Assembly: GCA_949840885.1 (NCBI GenBank)
Contig: CATKYJ010000001.1
Location: forward strand, 157,583-221,582
Direction of reading: 5' to 3'
From: an uncultured Acetatifactor sp.
Lineage (GTDB): Bacteria; Bacillota; Clostridia; Lachnospirales; Lachnospiraceae
DNA: 64,000 nucleotides
In this document: piece by piece, positions 16,651 through 25,308 of the stretch
Numbering within the stretch: position 1 is the stretch's first letter
Layout of the letters: the number at the start of each line of letters is the position of its first letter
Notes under the pieces: model-generated
What the model was told of the DNA's origin: nothing
The model's database searches: none
The model's input: only the letters and a program-made list of their open reading frames with translations
Position numbers and translations under genes: made by a program

Positions 16651-18858
16651 TCAGGAAAGCCAGCCAACGGGTTCGGCCGACAACTCATACCGAAGCACGC
16701 CCCCTGCCGTCAGCTCCTGGTAAGTGACAAAGGGACGCTCCACAGGCTTCCCGTTTAAAGTGGCGCTACGGATGTACCAGTTTTCCCCGGGATCGCAGTC
16801 CGTTTCAATGGTCAGCGTGTCGGAAACGGCACAGCTGTGGTATTTCGGATCCAGTTTCACCGTCTGCTTCCGGAAATACGGCGTATTTAAGTCAAAGCGC
16901 CCGCTGGCAGCCACAGTGGAATGGAAGCCCAAGGCCGTCAGCACAAACCAGGCTGACATCTGCCCCACGTCCTCGTTGCCGCAGTAGCCGAAAGGCCCTT
17001 CGTGATACGCCTCGTTCTGGATCCGCCGCACCCAGTACTGGGTTCGCCAGGGTTTCCCGGCGTAGTTGAACAGATGGGCCACGGTATGACAGGGCTCATT
17101 GGAGTGGTTATAATCATCATTCCACAGGGCGCTAAAGTCTGCCTGGGACAGGAATTTTTCCAGCCGCTCACAGAATGCCTCCTCCCCGCCCATGAGCTTG
17201 ATAAGCCCGGGGATATCGTGGGGGACAAACCAGCTCTGTTGGAAAATATTACTTTCCACACAGCCCCGCTCGTCATAGAGTCCGCCGGTCTCCATCCAGT
17301 TCCCCCAGGCGTCTTTCCGGCGCGCCCAGCCGGTCTCCGGATCGAATATATTGCGGTAATTACGGGACTGCTCTTCCAGCTTTTCCGCATCCTCCATGTG
17401 CCCAGCCGCTTTGGCAAACCGGCTGACGCACCAATCGCAGAACGCATTTTCCAAAGTCCGGGAAATGTCTTCCGGAATGTAGCCGTATTTCTGCATGTCC
17501 TCTCTGCCGCTGCGGTCCGGATATCTGCCGGTAACCGTATCCCGACAGATTTCCCAGGCTTTCTGAACGTCATAGTTGCGGATGCCCTTGCAGTAAGCGT
17601 CCGCCGTGACGATGGCGCCGGGGTCCCCCACCATACAGCCTGTCTCAATGCCGAACATCTCCCATCTGGGGAAAGGGCCATGGTTGTGTTCCGCACTCTG
17701 GAGCAGGGAACAGACCATGTCGTTGACCGCCTCGGGCTGGATCAGGGTCAGCAGCGGAAACTCGCTGCGGTACACGTCCCATCCGCTGAAAACCGTGCGG
17801 CACAGGTAGTCGCCTGTCTTTTGGACTTTTCCGTCGGGAGCCAGGAATTCTCCGTTGCAGTCCGTGTAAATGCGCGGGTCCAGAAACACATGGTACAGAC
17901 AGGTATAGAATTTCTCTTTGTCCTTTTCCAGCCCTGAGGCCTGTACTGCCGAAAGCTGAACGTCCCATGCCTCCTGCACCTCCCTCACATACCGGTCAAA
18001 GTCCCAGTGGGGAGCCTCCGTCTCCAGGTTCTCTCTGGCGTTTTCGATACTCACATAGGAAATACCCGCTTTCAAGAGGATTTCCTCTCCCTCTTCGGCG
18101 ACGTATTCCGCGTAAAAGCCGCTGGTTTCCCCCCTGTAGTCCGTCCTGGGTCCCAGATCTTTCCCGCTTTCCCACACACCGTGCTTTTCAAAGGGACGGC
18201 TGAACTTGGCGTAAAAATGCAGTGTGTAGGTCACATGGCCGTCTCCGTGGCCCCAGCCTCCTGCAGTATACGGACAGTATATGCTCCCCTCAATGGTCTG
18301 CTTATCCACCACCCGGATTTCCTGCCATTCCGAATATCCCCCGATGCGCCGGGCCAGGTCGATCAGGACCCGGGCTTTGTCCGTCTCGGGGAAAACCATC
18401 CGCATAATGCCGCAGTGAGTGGAAGCCGTTGTTTCCACCCGGATGTGATACCTCGACAGCGTCACACCATAGTGCCCCGCCTGGGTCAGTTCGGTGTCAT
18501 GGGAAAATTCCGATTCCCTGCCGGGCGTCCCCGGGCGGTATCTGCAGTGAGCGTTTAAGGCGCTGTGGAAAGGCACCTCTCCGACCACCGGCATGACCTG
18601 GAAATTCCCCAGATCTCCATACCAGCCGATGCCGGAAAGATGGTTGATGCCAAAGCCTTCAATGGCAGTATTGTGGTAGCTGTACCCGGGGCCGTTGTCC
18701 CCGCCGGTGACGGTGTCGGGACTGAACTGGACGGCGCCCCAGGGGGCGCAGGCTCCCGGATAGGTTTTGCCCCCGCCTGCGGGGATTGAGCCGGTATAGC
18801 AGTCCGGAATGTCCGCAACGGCTCCCACGATGGTATTGACGTACTGATGATTTTTCAT
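16651..18858 (-). CDS. GH92 family alpha-mannosidase
   Basis: GH92 enzymes are calcium-dependent exo-alpha-mannosidases acting on N-glycans and yeast mannan. The 735-residue protein shows the N-terminal sandwich (NTIVGAVADIPDCYTGSIPAG at the start is close to the family opening) and the barrel motif GNEDVGQMSAWFVLTALG at 627-644, whose acidic residue acts as catalytic base in characterised members. No signal peptide is present, so it probably works on imported oligosaccharides; many Bacteroidetes GH92s are secreted instead. The gene lies downstream of the GH38 gene on the same strand but behind a terminator-like hairpin, so it may have its own promoter. Confidence 0.92.
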   Translation of the reverse strand: MKNHQYVNTIVGAVADIPDCYTGSIPAGGGKTYPGACAPWGAVQFSPDTVTGGDNGPGYSYHNTAIEGFGINHLSGIGWYGDLGNFQVMPVVGEVPFHSALNAHCRYRPGTPGRESEFSHDTELTQAGHYGVTLSRYHIRVETTASTHCGIMRMVFPETDKARVLIDLARRIGGYSEWQEIRVVDKQTIEGSIYCPYTAGGWGHGDGHVTYTLHFYAKFSRPFEKHGVWESGKDLGPRTDYRGETSGFYAEYVAEEGEEILLKAGISYVSIENARENLETEAPHWDFDRYVREVQEAWDVQLSAVQASGLEKDKEKFYTCLYHVFLDPRIYTDCNGEFLAPDGKVQKTGDYLCRTVFSGWDVYRSEFPLLTLIQPEAVNDMVCSLLQSAEHNHGPFPRWEMFGIETGCMVGDPGAIVTADAYCKGIRNYDVQKAWEICRDTVTGRYPDRSGREDMQKYGYIPEDISRTLENAFCDWCVSRFAKAAGHMEDAEKLEEQSRNYRNIFDPETGWARRKDAWGNWMETGGLYDERGCVESNIFQQSWFVPHDIPGLIKLMGGEEAFCERLEKFLSQADFSALWNDDYNHSNEPCHTVAHLFNYAGKPWRTQYWVRRIQNEAYHEGPFGYCGNEDVGQMSAWFVLTALGFHSTVAASGRFDLNTPYFRKQTVKLDPKYHSCAVSDTLTIETDCDPGENWYIRSATLNGKPVERPFVTYQELTAGGVLRYELSAEPVGWLS

Positions 18859-19061
18859 ATTGATACCCCCTATATCTGTACGGTTTACCCTGTCTTTTCC
18901 TGTCCGTCAATTCGAGGAATGGGTCCGTTCCACCACCGACCATGCATTCCCGCAGGAGCTACTCAAAGAATATCACTTGCTGATTACAGATTCTGAATAG
19001 TATCTCCACTATGGCCACCAAGATTTATCCCTCATAAGACGGGCGTAAAACCTACAAAATC
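18859..19061. other. Intergenic stretch with a possible degraded reading frame
   Basis: It contains no complete gene. On the plus strand one frame reads RQFEEWVRSTTDHAFP, QELLKEYHLLITDSE and a stop at 18998-19000, then continues in phase as YLHYGHQDLSLIRRA to a stop at 19046-19048. It looks protein-like, but I cannot assign a family. TTGACG (18910-18905, minus) could serve as a -35 box for the GH92 gene, but no good -10 follows. Confidence 0.25.
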
Positions 19062-19087
19062 GGCGGCAGGAATCTCTCCCTGCCACC
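19062..19087 (-). terminator. Terminator-like hairpin after the GH38 gene
   Basis: GGTGGCAGG and CCTGCCGCC pair over nine bases (one G-U) around an eight-base loop and are followed by GATTTTGT on the minus strand, 60 bp after the GH38 stop. Confidence 0.6.
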
Positions 19088-19147
19088 GTGCGTCTGTCTC
19101 GCTTTGCTTTCAAAGCTGTCTCTATATCAGTACAAGTCCTCTTCCCA

Positions 19148-22105
19148 TCAGACTTCCAGCCCGATGGTCACAATCTCAAAAGGCTTCAGCCTAAGCGCAA
19201 GCCCGCCGCCTGTCATGGCAAGCGCCTCCCGCTCCTGTTCCATCAGGTTGCAGGCGAACGCGCCTTTCACCGCCTCGGGCAGCTGCAGCGTCACGGCCGT
19301 ATTCACGCCGTTTCGCTCGTTGAGCCTGAGAATGACGGTATTTCCGTCTTCGGCGCGCTTTACCGCGGTGATCTCTACGCCCGCCCGGTCCAGGGACAGG
19401 AAGCTCTCCGGCAGCCTGCCGGCTCCCGTGCCCTCATATACTTTCACGGGATGGTTGAATGCAAGCGCTGTCTGCTCCACTTTCGCCGCCCGATCATTCC
19501 CCGCATGAGGATACAGCCCATAGCGGAAGTCATGCTCTCCCTCGTCCGCCTGCTTTCCGGGGGAATCACTGCTGCGAAGCAGCGCCAGATCCAGCACATT
19601 GCCGAATACCTTGTGGCCGTATTTGCAGTCGTTCATCAGTGCCACGCCGTAGTCATCCCTGGACAGATCCACCCACTTATGGGCGCAGATCTCGAATCTG
19701 GCTCTGTCCCAGGAGGTGTTCTTGGTGGTGGGGCGGCGCAGGCTCCCGAACTGAATGTCGCAGGTCACCTCATCGGTCATCACGTCCACCGGGAACTGGG
19801 TCCGCAGCATGCGGTGTCTCTCATGCCAGTCCGCATGGGTGTCAAACTCCACATATCCTCTGCCCTGGCGCAGGAAGATTCTCTGGGTAAGCCTGGAATT
19901 CCCGTAGGTATACTCCTGATACATCACGGCGTCCACACCCTCGACGGCTGTCCTCTGGGATACCAGTGTAAATTCCCTGGGCGCTTTCTCGTCATAGAAC
20001 ACCTCGATATCCCATGCGTTGCCGTCCTCGTCGTCGTACACCTGCAGAATGTTCGCCGCCGCTCCGGGCGCCAGCGCTTCCCTTTCATTCTCCCTGTCCC
20101 AGACAGAGCAGATATGTCCCTTTTCGTCAAAGGTCACGCGGAGCTTTTCGTTGGCGATATAGTCCGCTCCCACGGACAGCCCGTGGCCGGCCTCGGCTTT
20201 CTGTGTCAGGGCAGCGCATCCCATAGCAGGCAGATCTGCCAGATACCATGTGCCCTCATGCTCCACATACTCTTCTCTCCCAAAGGAAAGGCTGTTCACG
20301 GCCTTAGTCCCCTGCAGCACGGAGGCGTACATCCTCTCCGTCTCCTGCAGCACCCTATCGTACATGGCCTGGTAGCGGGGGATACACTCATCGTAAACCC
20401 GCTTGATGGAAGAACCCGGAATGATGTCGTGGAACTGGAACAGGAGCATCTCTTTCCAGATTTCGTCCAGCTCCTCCTTGGGGTATGCCTCTCCCGCGTA
20501 GAGCATCCCCAGGACGGAGGCGTACTCCAGCTCCCGCAGCGCCTGCTCCATCAGGCGGTTGTATTTCTTGTTCCTGGCCTGGGTAGTGTAGGTGCCGCGG
20601 TGCTTCTCCAGATACAGCTCGCCGCTCCAGGAGGGGTATTCCTCCCTGTCGTGATCGATGTCATGGAAGAAATCCCTGGCAAAGCGCTGTCTGGCGGGAG
20701 AAAATCCCTCAAAATTCTTCAGGCGGTCCAGCTTCTCCAGATGATAGGTCCCGGGACCTCCGCCGCCGTCCCCGATGCCGAACAGGGCCAGCGCCTCCTC
20801 ACAGACGCCCTTTTCATGGTACTTCCTCTCTATGGTACGGATGCTGGCCGCGGAGGCCTGGCTGTTGTAAGTCTCCTCCGGAAGCATATGGGCCAGCACC
20901 TCGGAGCCGTCCAGCCCTCTCCACCGGAAAGTGTGGTAGGGGAAGTCATTATGTTCATTCCATGACAGCTTCTGGGTCATGAAATATTTCATACCGCTCT
21001 TTGCCATGATCTGAGGCAGAGCCGCGGAGTAGCCGAATACGTCGGGCAGCCATACATTGTCCACCTCCTGGCCGAACTCCTCTCTCCAGAACCGGGTTCC
21101 GTAGAGAATCTGGCGCACCAGGGACTCTCCCCCCGCCAGGTTCGTGTCGGCTTCCACCCACATGCCTCCCTGTACTTCCACTTTGCCCTCTGCCACACGC
21201 TTCTTCATGGCTTCAAATATGGACGGATAGTATTTCTTCATCCACTCCAGCAGCTGGGGCTGGCTGAAGCCAAAGCGGTAGTCATCAAACCGATCCATCA
21301 TTTTGTCCACAGTGGCAAATGTCCTTGCGCCTTTGCGGATGGTCTCCCGGATGGGCCACAGCCAGGCAAGATCGATATGGGCATGGCCGATGAAGTCCAC
21401 AGTCAGAGACGGCGTTCCCCCCTGCTTGCCCAGCTCCTTTCCAAGGATCTCCCGGGCCTTTACGGCCTCTTCCTCGGTATAGTCGTACATGACATTCATG
21501 GCGTCATTGACGCATTTCAATATGGCAGACCGCCTGGGCCCCTGGGGCAGGTTCTCGAAAGCCTCTTTCAGCACGAACACATCATAGTACAGGGCCCGCA
21601 GCTGAGGGTAGCATTTCGCAATGCCGGCCTCTTTCAGATTCCCGCTCTCCACATAATTGCCGAACAGATCATTGCACCCGGCATCCACCCATACGTCCAC
21701 GGTGCCGTCCCCCTCCGGCAGAAGCGTCAATGGCACCACGCGCTTGCGAACGGAGCCGTACTCCCAGACCACGCTGCCGTGGGTCAGCCCGATCACAGGA
21801 TTTCCCTCCCTGTCGCAGCACAGCCCCTCTCCGCTGACATCCAGCAAAAGCACCAGCTCCTCCCGGCAAAAGCCCTCCGGAATCTCCCCGGTAAAATGGA
21901 TCCAGGCACAGTCAAACAGATCCCCCCAGTGATCTCCCACCGCCAGCTTCTTCTCCTCCCCGGACAATCTCTCCGCAAAGGGCACAGGCTCTTTGGTCAC
22001 GTATGCGCTGGCGGAAAGCGTCTGCAGCTGCCTGTAATACTTTTCGTGCAGCCTGGATGCGAATTTCTCCATCCTTTCAATGGTTTTCTTCTCAAAAGAA
22101 TACAT
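19148..22105 (-). CDS. Alpha-mannosidase, GH38 family
   Basis: A zinc-dependent retaining alpha-mannosidase, predicted cytoplasmic. The 985-residue protein has an N-terminal sandwich domain. Then come GHAHIDLAW (His243 and Asp245 as zinc ligands), WLPDVFGYSAALPQI (Asp355 as nucleophile), and FQFHDIIPGSS (His559-Asp560, metal site), with beta domains at the C-terminus. All catalytic residues expected of the family are present, unlike in the GH38-like protein at 4481. AAAGGAGG lies before the ATG. It is divergent from the second GntR-LacI regulator across an AT-rich region with a weak operator in its promoter. Confidence 0.95.
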   Translation of the reverse strand: MYSFEKKTIERMEKFASRLHEKYYRQLQTLSASAYVTKEPVPFAERLSGEEKKLAVGDHWGDLFDCAWIHFTGEIPEGFCREELVLLLDVSGEGLCCDREGNPVIGLTHGSVVWEYGSVRKRVVPLTLLPEGDGTVDVWVDAGCNDLFGNYVESGNLKEAGIAKCYPQLRALYYDVFVLKEAFENLPQGPRRSAILKCVNDAMNVMYDYTEEEAVKAREILGKELGKQGGTPSLTVDFIGHAHIDLAWLWPIRETIRKGARTFATVDKMMDRFDDYRFGFSQPQLLEWMKKYYPSIFEAMKKRVAEGKVEVQGGMWVEADTNLAGGESLVRQILYGTRFWREEFGQEVDNVWLPDVFGYSAALPQIMAKSGMKYFMTQKLSWNEHNDFPYHTFRWRGLDGSEVLAHMLPEETYNSQASAASIRTIERKYHEKGVCEEALALFGIGDGGGGPGTYHLEKLDRLKNFEGFSPARQRFARDFFHDIDHDREEYPSWSGELYLEKHRGTYTTQARNKKYNRLMEQALRELEYASVLGMLYAGEAYPKEELDEIWKEMLLFQFHDIIPGSSIKRVYDECIPRYQAMYDRVLQETERMYASVLQGTKAVNSLSFGREEYVEHEGTWYLADLPAMGCAALTQKAEAGHGLSVGADYIANEKLRVTFDEKGHICSVWDRENEREALAPGAAANILQVYDDEDGNAWDIEVFYDEKAPREFTLVSQRTAVEGVDAVMYQEYTYGNSRLTQRIFLRQGRGYVEFDTHADWHERHRMLRTQFPVDVMTDEVTCDIQFGSLRRPTTKNTSWDRARFEICAHKWVDLSRDDYGVALMNDCKYGHKVFGNVLDLALLRSSDSPGKQADEGEHDFRYGLYPHAGNDRAAKVEQTALAFNHPVKVYEGTGAGRLPESFLSLDRAGVEITAVKRAEDGNTVILRLNERNGVNTAVTLQLPEAVKGAFACNLMEQEREALAMTGGGLALRLKPFEIVTIGLEV

Positions 22106-22177
22106 TTTGTACCTCCTTTTTCAAGAATATTTACATATGAAATCTTTATATCATATATTATTGTATATTTTATCTTA

Positions 22178-22206
22178 TTTATAACACATATTTTAATGCC
22201 AGTCAA
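22178..22206 (-). promoter_or_regulatory. Predicted promoter of the GH38 gene with a weak operator match
   Basis: TTGACT (22206-22201) and TATAAA (22183-22178) are 17 bases apart on the minus strand. The spacer region 22187-22200 matches TATACTTTAATATA at 9 of 14 positions. Confidence 0.55.
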
Positions 22207-22226
22207 TAATTTTACAGTAAATTATC

Positions 22227-22263
22227 TTGTTTTTTGCATTTTAATAATGTATACTTTAATATA
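22227..22263 (+). promoter_or_regulatory. Promoter of the second regulator with an operator on its -10 box
   Basis: TTGTTT (22227-22232) and TATACT (22250-22255) are 17 bases apart. TATACTTTAATATA at 22250-22263 includes the -10 box and equals the site before the rhamnosidase gene. The -35 box lies 20 bp from that of the divergent GH38 promoter. Confidence 0.68.
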
Positions 22264-22352
22264 GTTTGTATACAATTTCGTCTTAGAGAGACCGGGGATG
22301 CATCCCGCCTCCCCCGGTTTGTGAATTCCAAGCAGAAAGGCACAGGTAGGAA

Positions 22353-23423
22353 ATGGAATCGAAAGCAGCAAAATATGCCATTGTGAAACAATCCATAAAA
22401 CAACAGATCGAGGACGGTACATTGGCCGTTGACGAAAAGCTCCCCACGGAGGCAGAGTACGCCGTCATCTATAATGTCAGCACCATCACTGTCCGCAGGG
22501 CTCTGACGGAGCTGGCCGAGGAGGGATATATCAAAAGGCTCAAGCATAAGGGGACTTTCGTCACCTCTCCGGTAAGCGCCGAGCCTGCCAGCCGCCTGAT
22601 CGCCCTGATCCTGTATTCCGAGGACCACAACGACAGCTCCTATATTCAGATCATCCGGGGCGCCCAGACAATGGCCTCCGCTTTCGACTATTCCCTTATC
22701 GTGGAGTGGATTGACACGGATCCTGTCCAGGAGGCAGGGGCAATCCGCAAAATGCTGAACCTGAATGTGGAGGGCCTGCTCCTCTACTCCTTTGACCCTG
22801 CAAAGAGCATCGAAAGCTACCGGTACCTGGAGGAGAGAAAGATTCCTTTCGTGCTCCTGGACCGCTATGATCCGGGCTATACCTGCTATTACTCCGGCTG
22901 CAATAATTACGACGGGGGAGCCATGGCCGCCCGGCTGCTCTTGGAATACGGGCATAAAAAGATATGGTTTGCCGGATACCTTTTCTTCCTCCAGTCCGAG
23001 CAGGAGCGCTACGACGGTTTCTGCAGCATGATGCGCAAGGCCGGGCATGCCATATCGGAGGAAAGCCTGATCATGAATATAGACTACGACGCTCTGGCAG
23101 TGCAGATCAGAGCCGGGGAAGTCACTGCCATCTTCTGCTGCAACGACAGGCTGGCAGTGAAGATGATCCGCAATCTGCGGGAGAGAGGGCTGCGCATACC
23201 GGAGGACGTGTCTGTCATGGGATTCGACGACTGGACCGCCTCCCCGGATGTGGCCAGAGAGCTGACCACGGTCCGGCAGGACTTCACGGAAATCGGAGCC
23301 AACACCGCCTATCTCCTCCTAAGCCTGCTCCAGGGGAAATTTACCGGGAATCCTGTGAAAATCCTCTCTGACGTCTCTCTGGTGGTGCGCAGCACCGTGG
23401 CAGCTCCCGCGGACGTACGGTAA
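22353..23423 (+). CDS. GntR-LacI type transcriptional regulator (second paralogue)
   Basis: The 356-residue protein has the same design as the regulator at 12161: a GntR winged helix in about the first 75 residues (recognition region NVSTITVRRALTEL) and a LacI-like ligand-binding domain ending with IPEDVSVMGFDDW and RQDF. Long identical blocks such as KLPTEAEYA, GYIKRLKHKGTFV and CNNYDG show recent duplication. The sensor domains differ more than the DNA-binding heads, so the two may answer to different sugars at the same operator. It is probably autorepressed, as its -10 box is an operator, and it ends at a strong terminator. Confidence 0.92.
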   Translation: MESKAAKYAIVKQSIKQQIEDGTLAVDEKLPTEAEYAVIYNVSTITVRRALTELAEEGYIKRLKHKGTFVTSPVSAEPASRLIALILYSEDHNDSSYIQIIRGAQTMASAFDYSLIVEWIDTDPVQEAGAIRKMLNLNVEGLLLYSFDPAKSIESYRYLEERKIPFVLLDRYDPGYTCYYSGCNNYDGGAMAARLLLEYGHKKIWFAGYLFFLQSEQERYDGFCSMMRKAGHAISEESLIMNIDYDALAVQIRAGEVTAIFCCNDRLAVKMIRNLRERGLRIPEDVSVMGFDDWTASPDVARELTTVRQDFTEIGANTAYLLLSLLQGKFTGNPVKILSDVSLVVRSTVAAPADVR

Positions 23424-23445
23424 ATACACAGAGCATAAACGGCAG

Positions 23446-23483
23446 GAAAGCCGGACAATGTCAGCGCTCATTGTCCGGCTTTC
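23446..23483 (+). terminator. Strong hairpin between the second regulator and the esterase
   Basis: GAAAGCCGGACAATG and its exact complement form a 15-bp stem with an eight-base loop. It starts 22 bp after the regulator stop. A U-run is lacking, but the stem is long enough to serve genes converging from both sides. Confidence 0.75.
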
Positions 23484-23570
23484 CCTCGTTCATATCCCTA
23501 TAGCTGCCTGAAAACCCGCTGTCCCCGGGTCCGGCCCTGTCCCGGCCCCGGGAGGCTTCTTTCCTTCCTG

Positions 23571-24383
23571 TCAGCGCAGATCCATATCCGTCTCCAGCCA
23601 CCACCGCAGCACGTCCTGGATCTTCTCGTCCCAGTATTTCCACTGGTGATCTCCCGCGGTTTCCCGGCAGGTCAAATCGTATCCCAGCTTTTTCACATGG
23701 TCCCAGGCTTTCAGATTCCCCTGATACAGGAAATCCTCCGTGCCGCACCAGGCATAGAGCCTGGCCAGCGGTTTCTTCTCCGCCACATTCCGCTCTGCCA
23801 GGGCAAGCAGATCGTTGTCCGAACCCTCCAGGTCGTCCGCCGAGCCGAAAATCCCCCGAAACAGGGCCAGCCTCTCAGCATCCTCCGCCGCCTCTACATT
23901 CCTGCGGTAATCCTCCACCATATCCAGCGCGCCGGACAGAGAGGCCGCGGCTCCGAACGTCTCGCCGGCCCCCAGTCCCAGCTTCCACGCGCCGTAACCG
24001 CCCATGGACAGACCCGCCGCCAAGGTGTCCTCCCTCTTTTCGGACATCTGCGGGAAGAATCCCCTGCAGATTTGAGGCAGTTCCTCGGAGATATAGGTCC
24101 AGTACTTCATTCCGTAGGTGGTGTCCGTGTAAAAGGCCAGATGGGTGGTGGGCATCACCACGGCGATTCCCAGCTTGCTGGCATACCGCTCGATGGAGGT
24201 CCGCCTCTGCCAGATGGTCTGGTCGTCGCTCATACCGTGAAGCAGATAGAGCGTCCTGCACTTTCCGTCCGCCCCTTTCCCCTCCATGCCGATCTGTCCC
24301 CGGGTCTCCTGGGGCAGTATCACGTCCATGTTCACGCACATTCCCAGCACATCCGAAAAGCAGTTTACATGTAATAGCGCCAT
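23571..24383 (-). CDS. Alpha/beta-hydrolase esterase, EstA/FrmB-like
   Basis: The 270-residue cytoplasmic protein belongs to the esterase D/tributyrin esterase group. LYLLHGMSDD forms the oxyanion region. GLSMGGYG (Ser126) is the nucleophile elbow, and CGTEDFLY (Asp216) and GDHQWKYW (His245) complete the triad. Relatives cleave short acyl esters, feruloyl or acetyl groups on sugars, or S-formylglutathione. The nearby glycosidases make a carbohydrate ester a fair guess. It is the third gene of an operon with YitT and the acyltransferase, 42 bp after YitT, with AGGAGG before the ATG. Confidence 0.85.
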   Translation of the reverse strand: MALLHVNCFSDVLGMCVNMDVILPQETRGQIGMEGKGADGKCRTLYLLHGMSDDQTIWQRRTSIERYASKLGIAVVMPTTHLAFYTDTTYGMKYWTYISEELPQICRGFFPQMSEKREDTLAAGLSMGGYGAWKLGLGAGETFGAAASLSGALDMVEDYRRNVEAAEDAERLALFRGIFGSADDLEGSDNDLLALAERNVAEKKPLARLYAWCGTEDFLYQGNLKAWDHVKKLGYDLTCRETAGDHQWKYWDEKIQDVLRWWLETDMDLR

Positions 24384-24425
24384 TTTCTTTTCCTCCTGTA
24401 TAATTTTTAACAGTGCCCTCTTAAA

Positions 24426-25295
24426 TCAGAGCGCATGCTTGTCCATAGAAAAGCCACGCCCTTTCACCTCGCTGACCCTGGTGACCACCATAAAGCAGGA
24501 GGGGTCGATGTCGTGGACGATTTTCTCCAGCTTAAACAGCTCTCTGTTGGAGATCACGCTGAATACCATCTGGTTCTTGTCATGCAGATACCCGCCCTCC
24601 GCATTCAGCAGGGTCACGCCCCTGTCCAGCTGCTTTAGGATAGCGTCCCTGATGGCCTCGGACTGATTGCTCATGATCTTCACCTCCGTCTGGGTGGTGC
24701 CGATCATCATGGTCTTGTCCAGCGCTATGGCGGAGGTCATCACGAATAAAATTCCGTACAGAATATTTTCCGCTTTCTGAAACGGCGCCTGCATCAGCAG
24801 AATGCACACGTCAAAGGCATACAGGCTCACGGACACCGGAATCCGGAAGCATTTATATAAGATCAGGGGCGGAATGTCCATACCGCCTGTGGATGCTCCC
24901 GTCCGGATCACGATGCCCAAAAAGCACCCGACCCCCAGCCCGGCGAACAGCGTACACAGCAGAATATCCTCCGTCAGCACAAAATCTCCCAAAAGCCTGT
25001 CAAACACCTCCAGCGCCGCCGGAATCAGGAAAGTGCTAAGCAGCGTCGTCACCGCAAAAGCCTTTCCCAGCACCACCAGCCCCAGAAGCAGCATGCTCAG
25101 ATTCACCAGAAACAGAAGCACGGATACCGGCGCGCCGGTCAGATAATGGCCTGCCAGCGCAATGCCCGTGGCTCCGCCGCTGGTGAGATTGGCCGGCAGC
25201 AGAAACACTTTTACCGTCAGCGCGTACAAAACATTTCCTATGACAATGGCCGCAACCGAACGCGCGGACCAATGCATCCTCATTTTATCGTCCAT
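24426..25295 (-). CDS. YitT family membrane protein with C-terminal DUF2179 domain
   Basis: The 289-residue protein has five or six membrane segments in its first 200 residues, including the family motif TSGGATGIALAGHYL. A soluble DUF2179 domain of about 80 residues follows (QTEVKIMSNQSEAIRDAI onward). The family's transport substrate is not firmly known. It is placed 13 bp after the acyltransferase gene and 42 bp before the esterase gene. Confidence 0.9.
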   Translation of the reverse strand: MDDKMRMHWSARSVAAIVIGNVLYALTVKVFLLPANLTSGGATGIALAGHYLTGAPVSVLLFLVNLSMLLLGLVVLGKAFAVTTLLSTFLIPAALEVFDRLLGDFVLTEDILLCTLFAGLGVGCFLGIVIRTGASTGGMDIPPLILYKCFRIPVSVSLYAFDVCILLMQAPFQKAENILYGILFVMTSAIALDKTMMIGTTQTEVKIMSNQSEAIRDAILKQLDRGVTLLNAEGGYLHDKNQMVFSVISNRELFKLEKIVHDIDPSCFMVVTRVSEVKGRGFSMDKHAL

Positions 25296-25308
25296 ATGTC
25301 CCCCACTT

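Noticed and set aside
16331..16723. Intact small gene after the rhamnosidase
   Set aside because: Only the tail of an Rpn-type protein matches; beyond about 16525 the frame crosses the hairpin repeat and the antisense of GH92.
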